12,824 nt of DNA, taken from Chloroflexota bacterium (lineage in GTDB: Bacteria > Chloroflexota > Ktedonobacteria > Ktedonobacterales > JACDGC01). The notes beneath the pieces were generated by a model. That model saw nothing but the letters and a program-made list of their open reading frames with translations, ran no database searches and was not told the origin of the DNA. The DNA lies in contig JAKAOI010000018.1 in the NCBI GenBank assembly GCA_021812265.1, forward strand, positions 1-12,824. Reading direction: 5' to 3'. This document shows positions 4,946 through 12,824 of the stretch, piece after piece; within the stretch, counting starts at the first letter, position 1; each line of letters starts with the position of its first letter. The position numbers and the translations under genes were made by a program.

Positions 4946-7435
4946 ATGAAAGCAGTCGTAATGGCAGGTGGTGAAGGGTCACGCCTGCGGCCGCTGACAG
5001 TATCCCGGCCCAAGCCAATGGCTCCGATTGTAGGTATCCCGGTGGCGGAACACATACTTAATTTATTGAAAGAGCATAACATAACCGAAGTGGTTATGAC
5101 TGTGCAATATTTAGCCGGAAGTATTGAAGACTATTTTGGCGATGGATCTCGCTTCGGAATGAAAATACACTACTCCCGTGAGGAAACGCCGCTCGGCACT
5201 GCCGGCAGTGTTAAAAACGCCGAAGAATTTTTGAAAGATGACACTTTTTTAGTAATCAGCGGCGACGCCCTAACCGATTTCAACGTAACACGCATCATCG
5301 ATTTTCATAATGAAGTCGGCTCGCTGGCAACGCTTACCTTGGCGCATGTCAATAATCCGCTGGAATATGGCGTTATTATTACCGATGATTCAGGGCATAT
5401 CACCCAATTTTTGGAAAAACCCAGCTGGGCGCAGGTTATCAGCGACACCATCAACACGGGAATATATGTGCTGGATCCTAAAATATTTGATTATATCGAA
5501 CCGAATACGGTAGTTGATTTCAGCAACGATCTATTCCCGCATATGCTGAAAAAAGGTGACCCTATTTATGGCTTTGTAGAAGATGGTTATTGGTGTGATG
5601 TCGGGAACCTCAGCGAATATATGCGCGCAACTTCAGATGTGCTGCGCGGCAATGTAAAAATTAAAGTTCCCGGCCGCAATATCGGCGGCGATGTTTGGGT
5701 GGAAGAAGGAGTTGAAATTGCGGATGACGCCCAAATATTTGGCCCTATCTATTTGGGGCAGAGCGCCCGTGTGTTGAATGGAGCCATTATTCACGGCCCC
5801 TGTGTCATTGGCGCATACTCAATTATAGATAATCACGCTTCAATAGATCGCAGCGTGATTTGGGAAAATTCCTACGTCGGTGAATTTTCGGAGCTGCGCG
5901 GCGCTATTATTGGCGCACATAGCAGTGTTAAAACAAAAGCAGTGCTGTTTGAAGGCGCAGTTATCGGAGATGATTGCTTAGTGCATGAAAACGCCATCAT
6001 TCAGCAAGGGATAAAAATTTGGCCCAAAAAAGAAATTGAAACCGGCGCAGTTGTTACATCCAGCATTATTTGGGGCAACCAAGGGCGCCGCAATCTTTTT
6101 GGCAGATTTGGCGTTACCGGCTTGGTAAATGTTGATATTACCCCAGAACTTGCCGCAAAACTAGGCGCCGCTTATGGCGCAATCCTGAAAAAAAACAGCA
6201 GAGTATGCGTTAACCGCGATTCACACCGCACACCGCGCATGATAAAACGCGCCATCATTTCCGGGCTGCCTTCCGCCGGCATCAATGTGCACGACCTGCA
6301 ATCTGCTCCTATCCCCGTAGCGCGCTTTTATGTCCGCACAACCGACGCAGTAGGCGGCGTACATATTCGCCTTTCCCCTTCCGATATGCGCGTGGTAGAT
6401 ATTCGCTTTTTCGACCAGATGGGTATGGATATTACCAAAGCGACAGAACGTAAAATAGAGAATATGTATTTCCGTGAAGATTTCCGCAGAGTGTATTTAG
6501 ATGAAATCGGAGAAATTATGTACGCGCCGAATGTCATCAGCCGATACACCGAAGCGTTTCTGCGCGCCACCGACGCAAACGTTATTCGCAGCCGCAAATT
6601 TTCTCTGGTGGTAGATTACGCCCATGGCAGCAGTGTGGATGTAATGGCGCCTATCTTCAATTCGCTGGGCTGCGAAGTGATTGCGCTTAACTCCACCATG
6701 GATGAATCGCGGTTTTCTCGCACACCCGATGAATTAGATCGCGACCTGAAACGGCTGGCAGATATTACCCGAACCCTGAACGCCGATATGGGAGTGCGAA
6801 TAGACACGGCAGCCGAACGCATTTCAGTAGTAGACGACACCGGCCAATATATCGACCCACAAAATTTATTGGCTATCTTAGCCGATTTGGTCATAACAGC
6901 CAACCCCAACTCTACCATTGTTGTGCCGGTTACCGCAACCGGTTTGGTAGATATTGTGGTTGAAAAACATAAAGGAAAAATGCGGCGCATCGGCACATCA
7001 CACCAAGCGCTTATGTCATCTGCGCTGCAAGATAACGTTGTGTTTGTGGGAGATTCTAACGGCGGATTTATTTTCCCATCGCTGCATCCGGCCTTTGACG
7101 GCCAGTTTGCGCTGATTAAACTACTGGAGCTGCTGGCGCGCGGCGAACATTCTCTTTCCGCGTTAGCGGCGCAGCTTCAGCCGGCGGCGCAGGCAAGACG
7201 TTTTGTAGATTGTCCGTGGGAATCGAAAGGGAAGGTTATGCGCAAACTGAATGAAAACTATCGTGATGTGCAAACCACCGATGGTGTGCGCATTCAAATG
7301 GCTCCTACCGAATGGGTTTTAATTATTCCCGACGCCGACAGACCCTTGTTCTTTATTCTGGCAGAATCACAAACACACGATCAAGCTGAATCGCTGGCCG
7401 ATAGATTTGCCCGGGTTGTCTCCAGTTTCAAATAA
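4946..7435 (+). CDS. Mannose-1-phosphate guanylyltransferase fused to a degenerate phosphomannomutase-like module
   Basis: 829 residues from ATG 4946. The longer in-frame ATG at 4793 is rejected because [18 protein letters not shown] is the canonical nucleotidyltransferase N-terminus and AAGAAGG precedes it. Module 1 (~1-235): signature [11 protein letters not shown] (8-18), K23, SGD with D107, EKP (157-159), NTG (170-172) and D218. It should make GDP-mannose (or a related NDP-sugar) from sugar-1-phosphate and NTP. Module 2 (~245-375): left-handed beta-helix hexapeptides. Module 3 (~380-829): the alpha-D-phosphohexomutase fold is recognisable ([20 protein letters not shown]), but all active loops are altered. 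The Ser loop TASHNP is RLSPSD (475-480), the metal loop DGDADR is DTAAER (620-625), the sugar loop GExSGH is GDSNGG (702-707), and the phosphate loop RPSGTEP is IPDADRP (794-800). The last module is probably structural or regulatory. Exact nucleotide and sugar specificity are inferred. Confidence 0.85.
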   Translation: MKAVVMAGGEGSRLRPLTVSRPKPMAPIVGIPVAEHILNLLKEHNITEVVMTVQYLAGSIEDYFGDGSRFGMKIHYSREETPLGTAGSVKNAEEFLKDDTFLVISGDALTDFNVTRIIDFHNEVGSLATLTLAHVNNPLEYGVIITDDSGHITQFLEKPSWAQVISDTINTGIYVLDPKIFDYIEPNTVVDFSNDLFPHMLKKGDPIYGFVEDGYWCDVGNLSEYMRATSDVLRGNVKIKVPGRNIGGDVWVEEGVEIADDAQIFGPIYLGQSARVLNGAIIHGPCVIGAYSIIDNHASIDRSVIWENSYVGEFSELRGAIIGAHSSVKTKAVLFEGAVIGDDCLVHENAIIQQGIKIWPKKEIETGAVVTSSIIWGNQGRRNLFGRFGVTGLVNVDITPELAAKLGAAYGAILKKNSRVCVNRDSHRTPRMIKRAIISGLPSAGINVHDLQSAPIPVARFYVRTTDAVGGVHIRLSPSDMRVVDIRFFDQMGMDITKATERKIENMYFREDFRRVYLDEIGEIMYAPNVISRYTEAFLRATDANVIRSRKFSLVVDYAHGSSVDVMAPIFNSLGCEVIALNSTMDESRFSRTPDELDRDLKRLADITRTLNADMGVRIDTAAERISVVDDTGQYIDPQNLLAILADLVITANPNSTIVVPVTATGLVDIVVEKHKGKMRRIGTSHQALMSSALQDNVVFVGDSNGGFIFPSLHPAFDGQFALIKLLELLARGEHSLSALAAQLQPAAQARRFVDCPWESKGKVMRKLNENYRDVQTTDGVRIQMAPTEWVLIIPDADRPLFFILAESQTHDQAESLADRFARVVSSFK

Positions 7436-7470
7436 TTTCGCAAGCGTTATGTTTTGCTTGATAAAACACC

Positions 7471-7510
7471 GGCGGCGCTGAGATATCATTTTATGATGTT
7501 CAGCGTCGCT
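7471..7510. terminator. Strong hairpin between convergent genes, probable terminator
   Basis: GCGGCGCTGA (7472-7481) pairs with TCAGCGTCGC (7500-7509) with one G-U, and an inner ATCAT/ATGAT stem closes a TTT loop. It lies 35 bases after the fusion-gene stop. T-runs are poor on the + strand; on the minus strand the hairpin is followed a few bases later by TTTT, so it may also serve the MMPL gene. Confidence 0.5.
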
Positions 7511-7524
7511 AAAATATTGATGAT

Positions 7525-7658
7525 AAGACTTTCGCTTGAAAGAGACCTATGTGTTTCTCATATCTAAAACAGCGACAGGTCTGTGGACACCCCAACCCCT
7601 GTACAAGGAGCAGCGCCCCTTGTACATCCCCGATTTTCCATACTGAAGCAAAAGTATT
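7525..7658 (+). repeat. Structured dispersed repeat, copy 3 (134 bases, diverged)
   Basis: Clearly related to copies 1 and 2 (shared GACTTTCGCTTGAAAGA, GTACAAGG, GCGCCCCTTGTACATCCCC, GATTTTCCAT) but more diverged. The terminal inverted repeats are AAGACTTTCGCT (7525-7536) and AGCAAAAGTATT (7647-7658), with two mismatches. Hairpin GTACAAGGAGC / GCCCCTTGTAC is kept with one mismatch. Several changes preserve pairing relative to copy 1: terminal G-C to A-T at the second position, C-G to T-A in the inner TATG/CATA arm, and G-T to G-C at the hairpin base. It ends 17 bases before the 3' end of the MMPL gene. Confidence 0.8.
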
Positions 7659-7675
7659 GAAAATGTATCCACAAG

Positions 7676-10066
7676 TTAACCTTTGGCTTCAGCTTGTTCT
7701 TGCGCTATAACGGTTTCGTAAGCTGTTTCCTTTGGCAATTTGACAAAAGGAAGCCACCAGTTCCATCGGCCCATCAGCCGCATTACCGACGGCACAAGCA
7801 ATATACGCACGAGTGTTGAATCAACCAGCACAGCTATCGATACGCCAAGCCCGATTTCTTTTGTTGTGTTCAGCGAGGTAAACGCAATGGCGCCGGCAAC
7901 AATAATTAAAAGCACCGCAGCGTTAGTGATGACTCCGCCTGTCATTTCCAGACCTTTTGCCACAGCATACCGGTTATTCTTCGTTCGCAGCCATTCTTCA
8001 CGTATGCGGCTGAGTAAAAACACTTCATAATCCATCGAAAGACCAAATAAGGTACAGAACATGAGAATCGGCACGAAGCTTTGTATATAGCCTTCTTGCG
8101 TGAAGTTATAGATATTTGCAAGATTGCCAAACTGGAATATCCAAACAATAACACCGTATGACGCGCTGATAGAAAGCACATTCACTATCACCGCTTTCAA
8201 CGGCAGAAACACAGAGCGGAACATAAGCATCAACAAAATATATGTTGCCACAATAATCATCAATATCGCCTTTGGAAAATTGCCATACAAATAATTATTG
8301 AAATCTATCGTTGAAGCCTGCCCGCCGCCAACTAAAATAGTCAATCCCTGCGCCTGATTTCTATTATTGCGAATAAGGCTCACTAAATCTGTGCTCTGCT
8401 TGCTGTCCATTGCGTAAGATGTATTAACCGTAATAATCGTTGTGCCGTTATTCACCACACTTTGTTCATAGTGATACAACGTTAGATTATACGCATATTG
8501 GCCGCTGACATAGAGATTTTTTAAAATCTCGGGCGTAAACGGTGTTGCGCCATACGCTTTGGGAAACTGCAGCGCGCTGGATACCGATGTTATACCATTT
8601 TGCTGCTGCAGCCATGTGGTGTATTGTTCAAGTTTATTGAGATTGGATGCCGTCAGCATGGGGCCTTTATCAGGCGTTTCCGCTATAATGGTGATTTGAT
8701 TACTTGCAAGGTCCGGAAATTGCTGATTAAAAATATCCAACCCTTGACGCGAAGCATAGGATGTCGGCAATTCATTTGTGCTGCCCACACCCAAACGGAT
8801 TTGCAGCAACGGGGATCCAATCGTAAGGAGTAAAATAATCACTAAGGTCATAATTGGAATTGGGAAGCGCATAACGCCATTAGCCAATTTACCCCAAAAC
8901 CCAATTTGCGTTTTATGATCGCCGTCATGCGCGCCCATAATTTTCCCTATCACCGGAATGCGAAGCGCGTTTACCCGTTTGCCTAAAATACCTAAAATAG
9001 ACGGAACAAGTGTAAGCGCGCCTAAACCTGCAACCAGGACAATAGAGGCGCCGGCTATGCCCAGCGAAGACATAAACTGCACACCAATAAGCAGCATGCC
9101 GGAAAACCCAATCATCACTGTTAACCCGCTGAACAATATTGCTTCACCAGCGGTGGCGACGGTTACAGCAACAGCTTCTTTAACAGAAGAACTATGCGCC
9201 AGCTCTTCTCTAAAACGCCGGGTCATAAACAATGTGTAGTCAATAGATAAGCCCAACCCAATGATAGACGCCAAGCTTAAAACACTGGAATCGGTGGTAA
9301 CATGCGCCGCTATGGCGTAAACAATACCCAAAGCAATCGGCACAGCAAACAACGCTAATGTTAACGGCAAAAACGCCGCTACAATACTGCCAAATATAAT
9401 AAGCAACGCAAATAACGCTATCGGCAGCGCGCTTTTATCGGCGTTGGAAACATCTTTCAGCGCCAGATTAGAATAATCATGATTTATGGCAACATCCCCG
9501 GTTAAATAGATTTTTGCCGGCTGATTTGCCACGGAGGGAATTGTGTTTTCCAGCTCTTGATATTTATTCAGAATAGTATCGGTGCTTTGATTAAAATCTA
9601 CCGTTAAAAATGTTGTTTTTCCATCCGAACTTACCGTTCCATTAGTTACCGATGTAACATATGAAAGCTGGCGAAACGCTGCGGCCGTTTGAGCTATTTC
9701 TGCTTGATACGCCGCAGCAGTAACTAATGTATCTGAAGATTGAAAAACTACCAGCGCAGAAGAGTTTGGCGCGCTGAAGCTATTTGTTTGAATAGTAGAA
9801 ACGTTTGCTGATTCGCTGCTCCCAAAAATATACCCGCCACTCGCCAGCACATCCGAGATATGCAGGGCAAACGGCGCGCTTACCGCCAAACCGGCTATCC
9901 AAATAAGCAATATCACCCAGCGAATTCTATATATAAATCGGCCATACGCCACACCGATGCGGCTGATGTGATTTTTCTCTGCATCTGCATGCGCGGCTGC
10001 AGAGTCTTTATTCGGCAGCGGCTGCTGATCCGCAGCGACATCTATCGGAGGAATAGTTGCGCTCAT
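7676..10066 (-). CDS. MMPL/RND-family transporter
   Basis: 796 residues, a typical bacterial MMPL length, built as two repeats. Each has one helix, a large extracytoplasmic domain (~71-210 and ~423-598), then five helices, about 12 transmembrane segments in all. The hallmark Asp-Tyr pairs of the proton relay are present in both halves: GLGLSIDYTLFMTRRFREEL (D276/Y277) and LFGLSMDYEVFLLSRIREEW (D679/Y680). Relatives export lipids, glycolipids or drugs using the proton gradient; the substrate here is unknown. The N-terminus (1-48) is a hydrophilic cytoplasmic tail and the C-terminus (775-796) is acidic. The start has AGGAGA about ten bases upstream. The gene has no dedicated partner. A palindromic site about 137 bases upstream may bind a regulator. 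Confidence 0.92.
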   Translation of the reverse strand: MSATIPPIDVAADQQPLPNKDSAAAHADAEKNHISRIGVAYGRFIYRIRWVILLIWIAGLAVSAPFALHISDVLASGGYIFGSSESANVSTIQTNSFSAPNSSALVVFQSSDTLVTAAAYQAEIAQTAAAFRQLSYVTSVTNGTVSSDGKTTFLTVDFNQSTDTILNKYQELENTIPSVANQPAKIYLTGDVAINHDYSNLALKDVSNADKSALPIALFALLIIFGSIVAAFLPLTLALFAVPIALGIVYAIAAHVTTDSSVLSLASIIGLGLSIDYTLFMTRRFREELAHSSSVKEAVAVTVATAGEAILFSGLTVMIGFSGMLLIGVQFMSSLGIAGASIVLVAGLGALTLVPSILGILGKRVNALRIPVIGKIMGAHDGDHKTQIGFWGKLANGVMRFPIPIMTLVIILLLTIGSPLLQIRLGVGSTNELPTSYASRQGLDIFNQQFPDLASNQITIIAETPDKGPMLTASNLNKLEQYTTWLQQQNGITSVSSALQFPKAYGATPFTPEILKNLYVSGQYAYNLTLYHYEQSVVNNGTTIITVNTSYAMDSKQSTDLVSLIRNNRNQAQGLTILVGGGQASTIDFNNYLYGNFPKAILMIIVATYILLMLMFRSVFLPLKAVIVNVLSISASYGVIVWIFQFGNLANIYNFTQEGYIQSFVPILMFCTLFGLSMDYEVFLLSRIREEWLRTKNNRYAVAKGLEMTGGVITNAAVLLIIVAGAIAFTSLNTTKEIGLGVSIAVLVDSTLVRILLVPSVMRLMGRWNWWLPFVKLPKETAYETVIAQEQAEAKG

Positions 10067-10194
10067 TTATTAAATGTCTCCTGTAACATCAGTGACTTTA
10101 TTTGCCACAATTTCTTTCAGCGCTTTATCCAAACATAAACATGCAAAACGCTACTATTCCGTAAACCCTTATGCCTGAACAAAACTGAATAATA

Positions 10195-10220
10195 ATTCAC
10201 ATTATGAATGATAATTCATA
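10195..10220. promoter_or_regulatory. Overlapping AT-rich palindromes, operator-like
   Basis: TATGAAT GATA ATTCATA (10203-10220) is a perfect 7-4-7 inverted repeat. It overlaps ATTCA CATTA TGAAT (10195-10209), so the half-site ATTCA/TGAAT occurs several times. It lies in the 307-base gap upstream of the MMPL gene. The spacing fits a dimeric repressor (MarR-, TetR- or Fur-like sites look similar), but no regulator gene is in the window. Confidence 0.35.
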
Positions 10221-10265
10221 TTATACGCCGAAGACAAGATCTAACCCAAAATTACCTATATGAAA

Positions 10266-10284
10266 TGCCGGTGTTTTCCCGGCA
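10266..10284 (-). terminator. Hairpin downstream of the adenosyltransferase gene, weak terminator candidate
   Basis: TGCCGG (10266-10271) and CCGGCA (10279-10284) form a 6-bp stem with a 7-base loop. Read on the minus strand it follows the adenosyltransferase stop by ~90 bases, with only three Ts after it. The rest of 10067-10373 holds no gene that I can support. Confidence 0.35.
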
Positions 10285-10373
10285 CAAAAAGGCAGACAGA
10301 AGCCGTTTTAACCCTTCCGTGTCTTCGGAATACCTGCTGCGTTGTTTCACACAATGCTATAAAAAGCCAAAAA

Positions 10374-10916
10374 TTATCCGGCTATTTCCGAATTTCCTTT
10401 GGGAATTTCAATGACACGAGCCAGAATAAAAATAAAATCAGAAAGGCGGTTTAAGTATCGCAGCAGTTCTGGGTTCACAATCTGCCCATCATGGTATAGC
10501 TTTACCGCCAATCTTTCCGCTCTGCGGATAACAGTTCTGGCAACATCTAACGCGGCGCCTTCAACCGAGCCGCCCGGTATAATAAATTTATTGGGGATTT
10601 CTGTTTGCTGTTTCAGATACTCTTCTTTATCTTCCAGCCACTTCACGTGGTCTGCGGTAATACGCATGCCAATTTTATCTGCGTTTTCCGGTAACGTTGC
10701 CAATTCTGCCATCAACACATATAAATCTTTTTGCGTATGCAAAATGAGATCGTTATATTCCTGATTTGCTATCTGCGCGCGCGCCATGCCTAAAAACGAA
10801 GTCGCTTCATCAATCACCCCAAATGTATCGGGGCGGGAATCATATTTTGCTACACGCTGGTTTCCCAGCAAACCAGTATATCCATCATCACCGGTTCCGG
10901 TAGTTACTTTTACCAT
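10374..10916 (-). CDS. PduO-type cob(I)alamin adenosyltransferase
   Basis: 180 residues, a normal length. The family's conserved blocks appear in order: TGTGDDGYTGLLG (6-18) at the ATP-binding N-terminus, KYDSRPDTFGVIDEATSFLG (24-43), FIIPGGSVEGAALDVART (111-128), RRAER (131-135) and YLNRLSDFIFILAR (154-167). The enzyme transfers the 5'-deoxyadenosyl group of ATP to reduced cobalamin, making adenosylcobalamin, and often delivers it to B12-dependent mutases. One change stands out: the usual T-K/R-T-G-D start of the first motif reads T-G-T-G-D. AAGG lies about seven bases before the ATG. It is on the same strand as nuoL but separated by ~450 bases and a terminator, so it is probably transcribed on its own. 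No B12 riboswitch is visible upstream. Confidence 0.92.
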   Translation of the reverse strand: MVKVTTGTGDDGYTGLLGNQRVAKYDSRPDTFGVIDEATSFLGMARAQIANQEYNDLILHTQKDLYVLMAELATLPENADKIGMRITADHVKWLEDKEEYLKQQTEIPNKFIIPGGSVEGAALDVARTVIRRAERLAVKLYHDGQIVNPELLRYLNRLSDFIFILARVIEIPKGNSEIAG

Positions 10917-10953
10917 ATTTCAACCTTTTTCCATATATAGAAACACATAGAGA

Positions 10954-10959
10954 ATTATA
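10954..10959 (-). promoter_or_regulatory. Consensus -10 box upstream of the adenosyltransferase gene
   Basis: Read on the minus strand, TATAAT (10959 down to 10954) is a perfect -10 hexamer 38 bases upstream of the start codon. No matching -35 is seen at 16-18 bases. The rest of 10917-11276 contains a small GCTGC/GCAGC hairpin (10976-10989) and no gene that I can support. Confidence 0.35.
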
Positions 10960-11276
10960 TTCATGCGCATAAATAGCTGCTTGCGCAGCATACCATGCGC
11001 GCCGGCGCAAACCATCCCAACATCCAATACTAAATATCGGCAGTTTTCAACAAAAGCTCATAATGGTTGGCAGTACAATATAACAATGCAAATATTTACC
11101 TTTCTGAAGCAAACATTGCAAAATATGCTTTTACTAATAAAACGAAAGACCGCGCCACAATGTTACAATTTCGAAACAGTGCCGAGAGCAGCTCATTTTA
11201 TACGTTTAGAATCGGCCTCAGAATAGTTTTTTCTTAAAAATTTTTTCAGGGCAGTCAGTCTTACAGCAAACACCAT

Positions 11277-11307
11277 AAAAGCCGCATGTTTATGAAACAC
11301 ACGGCTT
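11277..11307 (-). terminator. Rho-independent terminator after nuoL
   Basis: Read on the minus strand, AAGCCGTGTGTTT pairs with AAACATGCGGCTT (13 pairs with two G-U) around a three-base loop, and TTTT overlaps the end of the stem. It lies ~60 bases after the nuoL stop and marks the end of that transcription unit. Confidence 0.65.
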
Positions 11308-11368
11308 GATAATGATAGCGCAAAAAATCACTCAAATATCATACAGCATAGCAACGCAAAATAATACG

Positions 11369-12824
11369 TTAGCGGTTCAGCACAACATACGCTACAATCA
11401 GCAGCGCGCCAATCACAATACTTAACGCATAATTTCTGGCGTAACCGCTTTGCAATTTGCGTAAAGCGCGACTAAGCAAGCCTACACCGCTGGCAATTGC
11501 GCGGCTGCCGCCATCCAGCGTCCATGTTTCCAGCAGAGTATTCAATCCGCTGCCCAAACGCAATAGCGGCTGTACAATAACAGCGCTGTATAGCGCATCG
11601 ACATAATACGCATTCGCAAATAACTGATACAGTGGATTTTTATTTGGGATAAACCTAAAGGGTCTTGCAAAATATAACTGCCAAGCAATAAATATTCCGG
11701 CGGCGGCGGCCACAACACCAACGAACAATAAAATTGCCAATTGACTTCCCTGCGCCGCAGGGCTTAACCCAATAGCGCTTTGCAGATAATTGCCGATTGT
11801 ATCAATACCGGGCACACCATCAAAGCCGCCGATTACAGAAAGCGCCAGTAACGCTGTCATGGGAGCGGCCATTGCCAGCCCGGCGTCGTGAATAGCGAGA
11901 CGCCCGCCGGATGATTTTTGTTCAGCGCCGCGATAAGAGCCATAAAACACCACAAATATCAGCCTGAAAATATAGAGTCCGGTGAGAATTGCGGTTACAA
12001 CACCAATCATCCATAAAACATATTCCCATGCGCTGCCGGTTACGCCGGCTTGCGTATATACCGCGCCAAGAATAGCGTCTTTGCTCCAAAAGCCTGCAAA
12101 AGGCGGAATACCCGCAAGCGCAAGCCCACCGATAAGAAAACTCCAAAACGCAACAGGCAGTTTTTTTCTAAGTCCGCCCATTTTGCGCATATCTTGCTCG
12201 CCGTGCAGCGCATGAATTACTGCTCCGGCAGACATGAACAGCAGCGCCTTAAAAAAGGCGTGTGTCGTTAAATGGAAGATAGCGGCAGAGTTGGCGCCGA
12301 CACTTTCGGCCATAAACATATAGCCGAGCTGACTCATAGTTGAATACGCCAGCACACGCTTAATATCATACTGAAAAAGCGCGGCAGTGGCGGCAAACAG
12401 CGCCGAAGCGCCGCCCATAATGCCCACTGCTTCCAACGCATATGGCGCGGCAGAAAAAATAGCTGTGCAACGGGCAATTAAATATACGCCCGCAGTTACC
12501 ATGGTTGCCGCATGGATAAGCGCGCTGACTGGTGTGGGGCCTTCCATCGCGTCGGGCAGCCACACATGCAGCGGAAGCTGCGCAGATTTCGCGGCGGCGG
12601 CAATCAGCAGCATAAAAGCAATAACAGTTGTAGTTGCGTCTCCCGCAGTAAACAGACCGGCGCGCGAAAAGAGGGTATCGGTAAAATTCACCGAGCCGGC
12701 TTTGCCAATCAGCAAGAAAATAGCGATCATTAAACCAAAATCACCGATAACGTTAACCACAAATGCTTTTTGCGCCGCCTTCACTGCTGAAGGTTTGCGC
12801 CACCAAAAGCCAATAAGCAGGAAA
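11369..12824 (-). CDS. nuoL: NADH-quinone oxidoreductase subunit L (NuoL), 3' part, cut by the right window edge
   Basis: 485 residues are visible. The frame continues through the right edge (FLLIGFWWRKPSAV precedes the first internal GTG at 12784), so the start is outside the window; full NuoL is about 610-650 residues. The proton-antiporter signature is intact: LPLHVWLPDAMEGPTPVSAL then IHAATMVTAGVYLIAR. It is followed by TTHAFFKALLFMSAGAVIHA, HGEQDMRKMGGLRKKLP and FAGFWSKDAIL, which are characteristic of NuoL rather than NuoM or NuoN. The many helices end in the C-terminal part that forms the long lateral helix and last anchor. NuoL is one of the proton-pumping membrane subunits of respiratory complex I. 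In many nuo operons nuoM and nuoN follow nuoL, but here a terminator and an unrelated gene follow. Confidence 0.95.
   Translation of the reverse strand, partial: FLLIGFWWRKPSAVKAAQKAFVVNVIGDFGLMIAIFLLIGKAGSVNFTDTLFSRAGLFTAGDATTTVIAFMLLIAAAAKSAQLPLHVWLPDAMEGPTPVSALIHAATMVTAGVYLIARCTAIFSAAPYALEAVGIMGGASALFAATAALFQYDIKRVLAYSTMSQLGYMFMAESVGANSAAIFHLTTHAFFKALLFMSAGAVIHALHGEQDMRKMGGLRKKLPVAFWSFLIGGLALAGIPPFAGFWSKDAILGAVYTQAGVTGSAWEYVLWMIGVVTAILTGLYIFRLIFVVFYGSYRGAEQKSSGGRLAIHDAGLAMAAPMTALLALSVIGGFDGVPGIDTIGNYLQSAIGLSPAAQGSQLAILLFVGVVAAAAGIFIAWQLYFARPFRFIPNKNPLYQLFANAYYVDALYSAVIVQPLLRLGSGLNTLLETWTLDGGSRAIASGVGLLSRALRKLQSGYARNYALSIVIGALLIVAYVVLNR

Noticed and set aside
10208..10454. Small + strand frames upstream of the MMPL gene
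   Set aside because: They overlap the 3' end of the adenosyltransferase gene, lack start signals, and have no recognisable composition.
10963..11226. 87-codon + strand frame between the adenosyltransferase and nuoL
   Set aside because: No ribosome-binding site, composition unlike a protein, and it lies over the upstream region of the adenosyltransferase gene.

Overview
This window reads as chromosomal DNA from a bacterium, most likely a member of the Chloroflexota. That is an inference from protein style, not from a marker gene. It rests on a wall-lytic enzyme with a long TPTATP-type Pro/Thr linker, a mannose-1-phosphate guanylyltransferase fused to a phosphomannomutase-like module, and a PduO-type adenosyltransferase beginning TGTGDDGYTG. 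Most of the window is of moderate GC. The first ~880 bases are visibly AT-richer and look like a separate, perhaps accessory, patch.

Layout from left to right. (1) Positions 1-854 hold the tail of an unknown gene and two small two-helix membrane proteins that I cannot name. (2) Positions 950-2469 form a self-contained cobalamin-uptake unit: promoter-like sequence, a full cobalamin riboswitch with its own terminator, a BtuF-like substrate-binding lipoprotein, and a strong intrinsic terminator. No permease or ATPase gene follows. (3) Positions 2500-3438 hold yraN (minus strand) between two direct copies of a ~134-base structured repeat. (4) Positions 3505-4599 encode a membrane-anchored lytic transglycosylase. 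(5) Positions 4600-7435 hold a long, hairpin-containing leader and the guanylyltransferase/PMM-like fusion, whose PMM part has lost every catalytic loop. (6) Positions 7436-7675 are a convergent intergenic region with a strong hairpin and a third, diverged copy of the repeat. (7) The remaining genes are on the minus strand: an MMPL/RND transporter, a PduO-type cob(I)alamin adenosyltransferase, and the 3' part of nuoL (complex I), which ends in its own terminator and is cut by the right window edge.

Functional links are modest. The riboswitch-controlled binding protein and the adenosyltransferase both serve cobalamin use but lie ~8 kb apart in different units. The guanylyltransferase (GDP-mannose supply), the lytic transglycosylase and the MMPL exporter all concern the cell envelope. 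The least explained elements are the three-copy repeat, which has terminal inverted repeats and substitutions that preserve base pairing, and the AT-rich patch of small membrane proteins. I saw no tRNA, rRNA, CRISPR array, integrase or transposase. I do not see a clear new multi-gene system; the repeat family is the best candidate for something undescribed.
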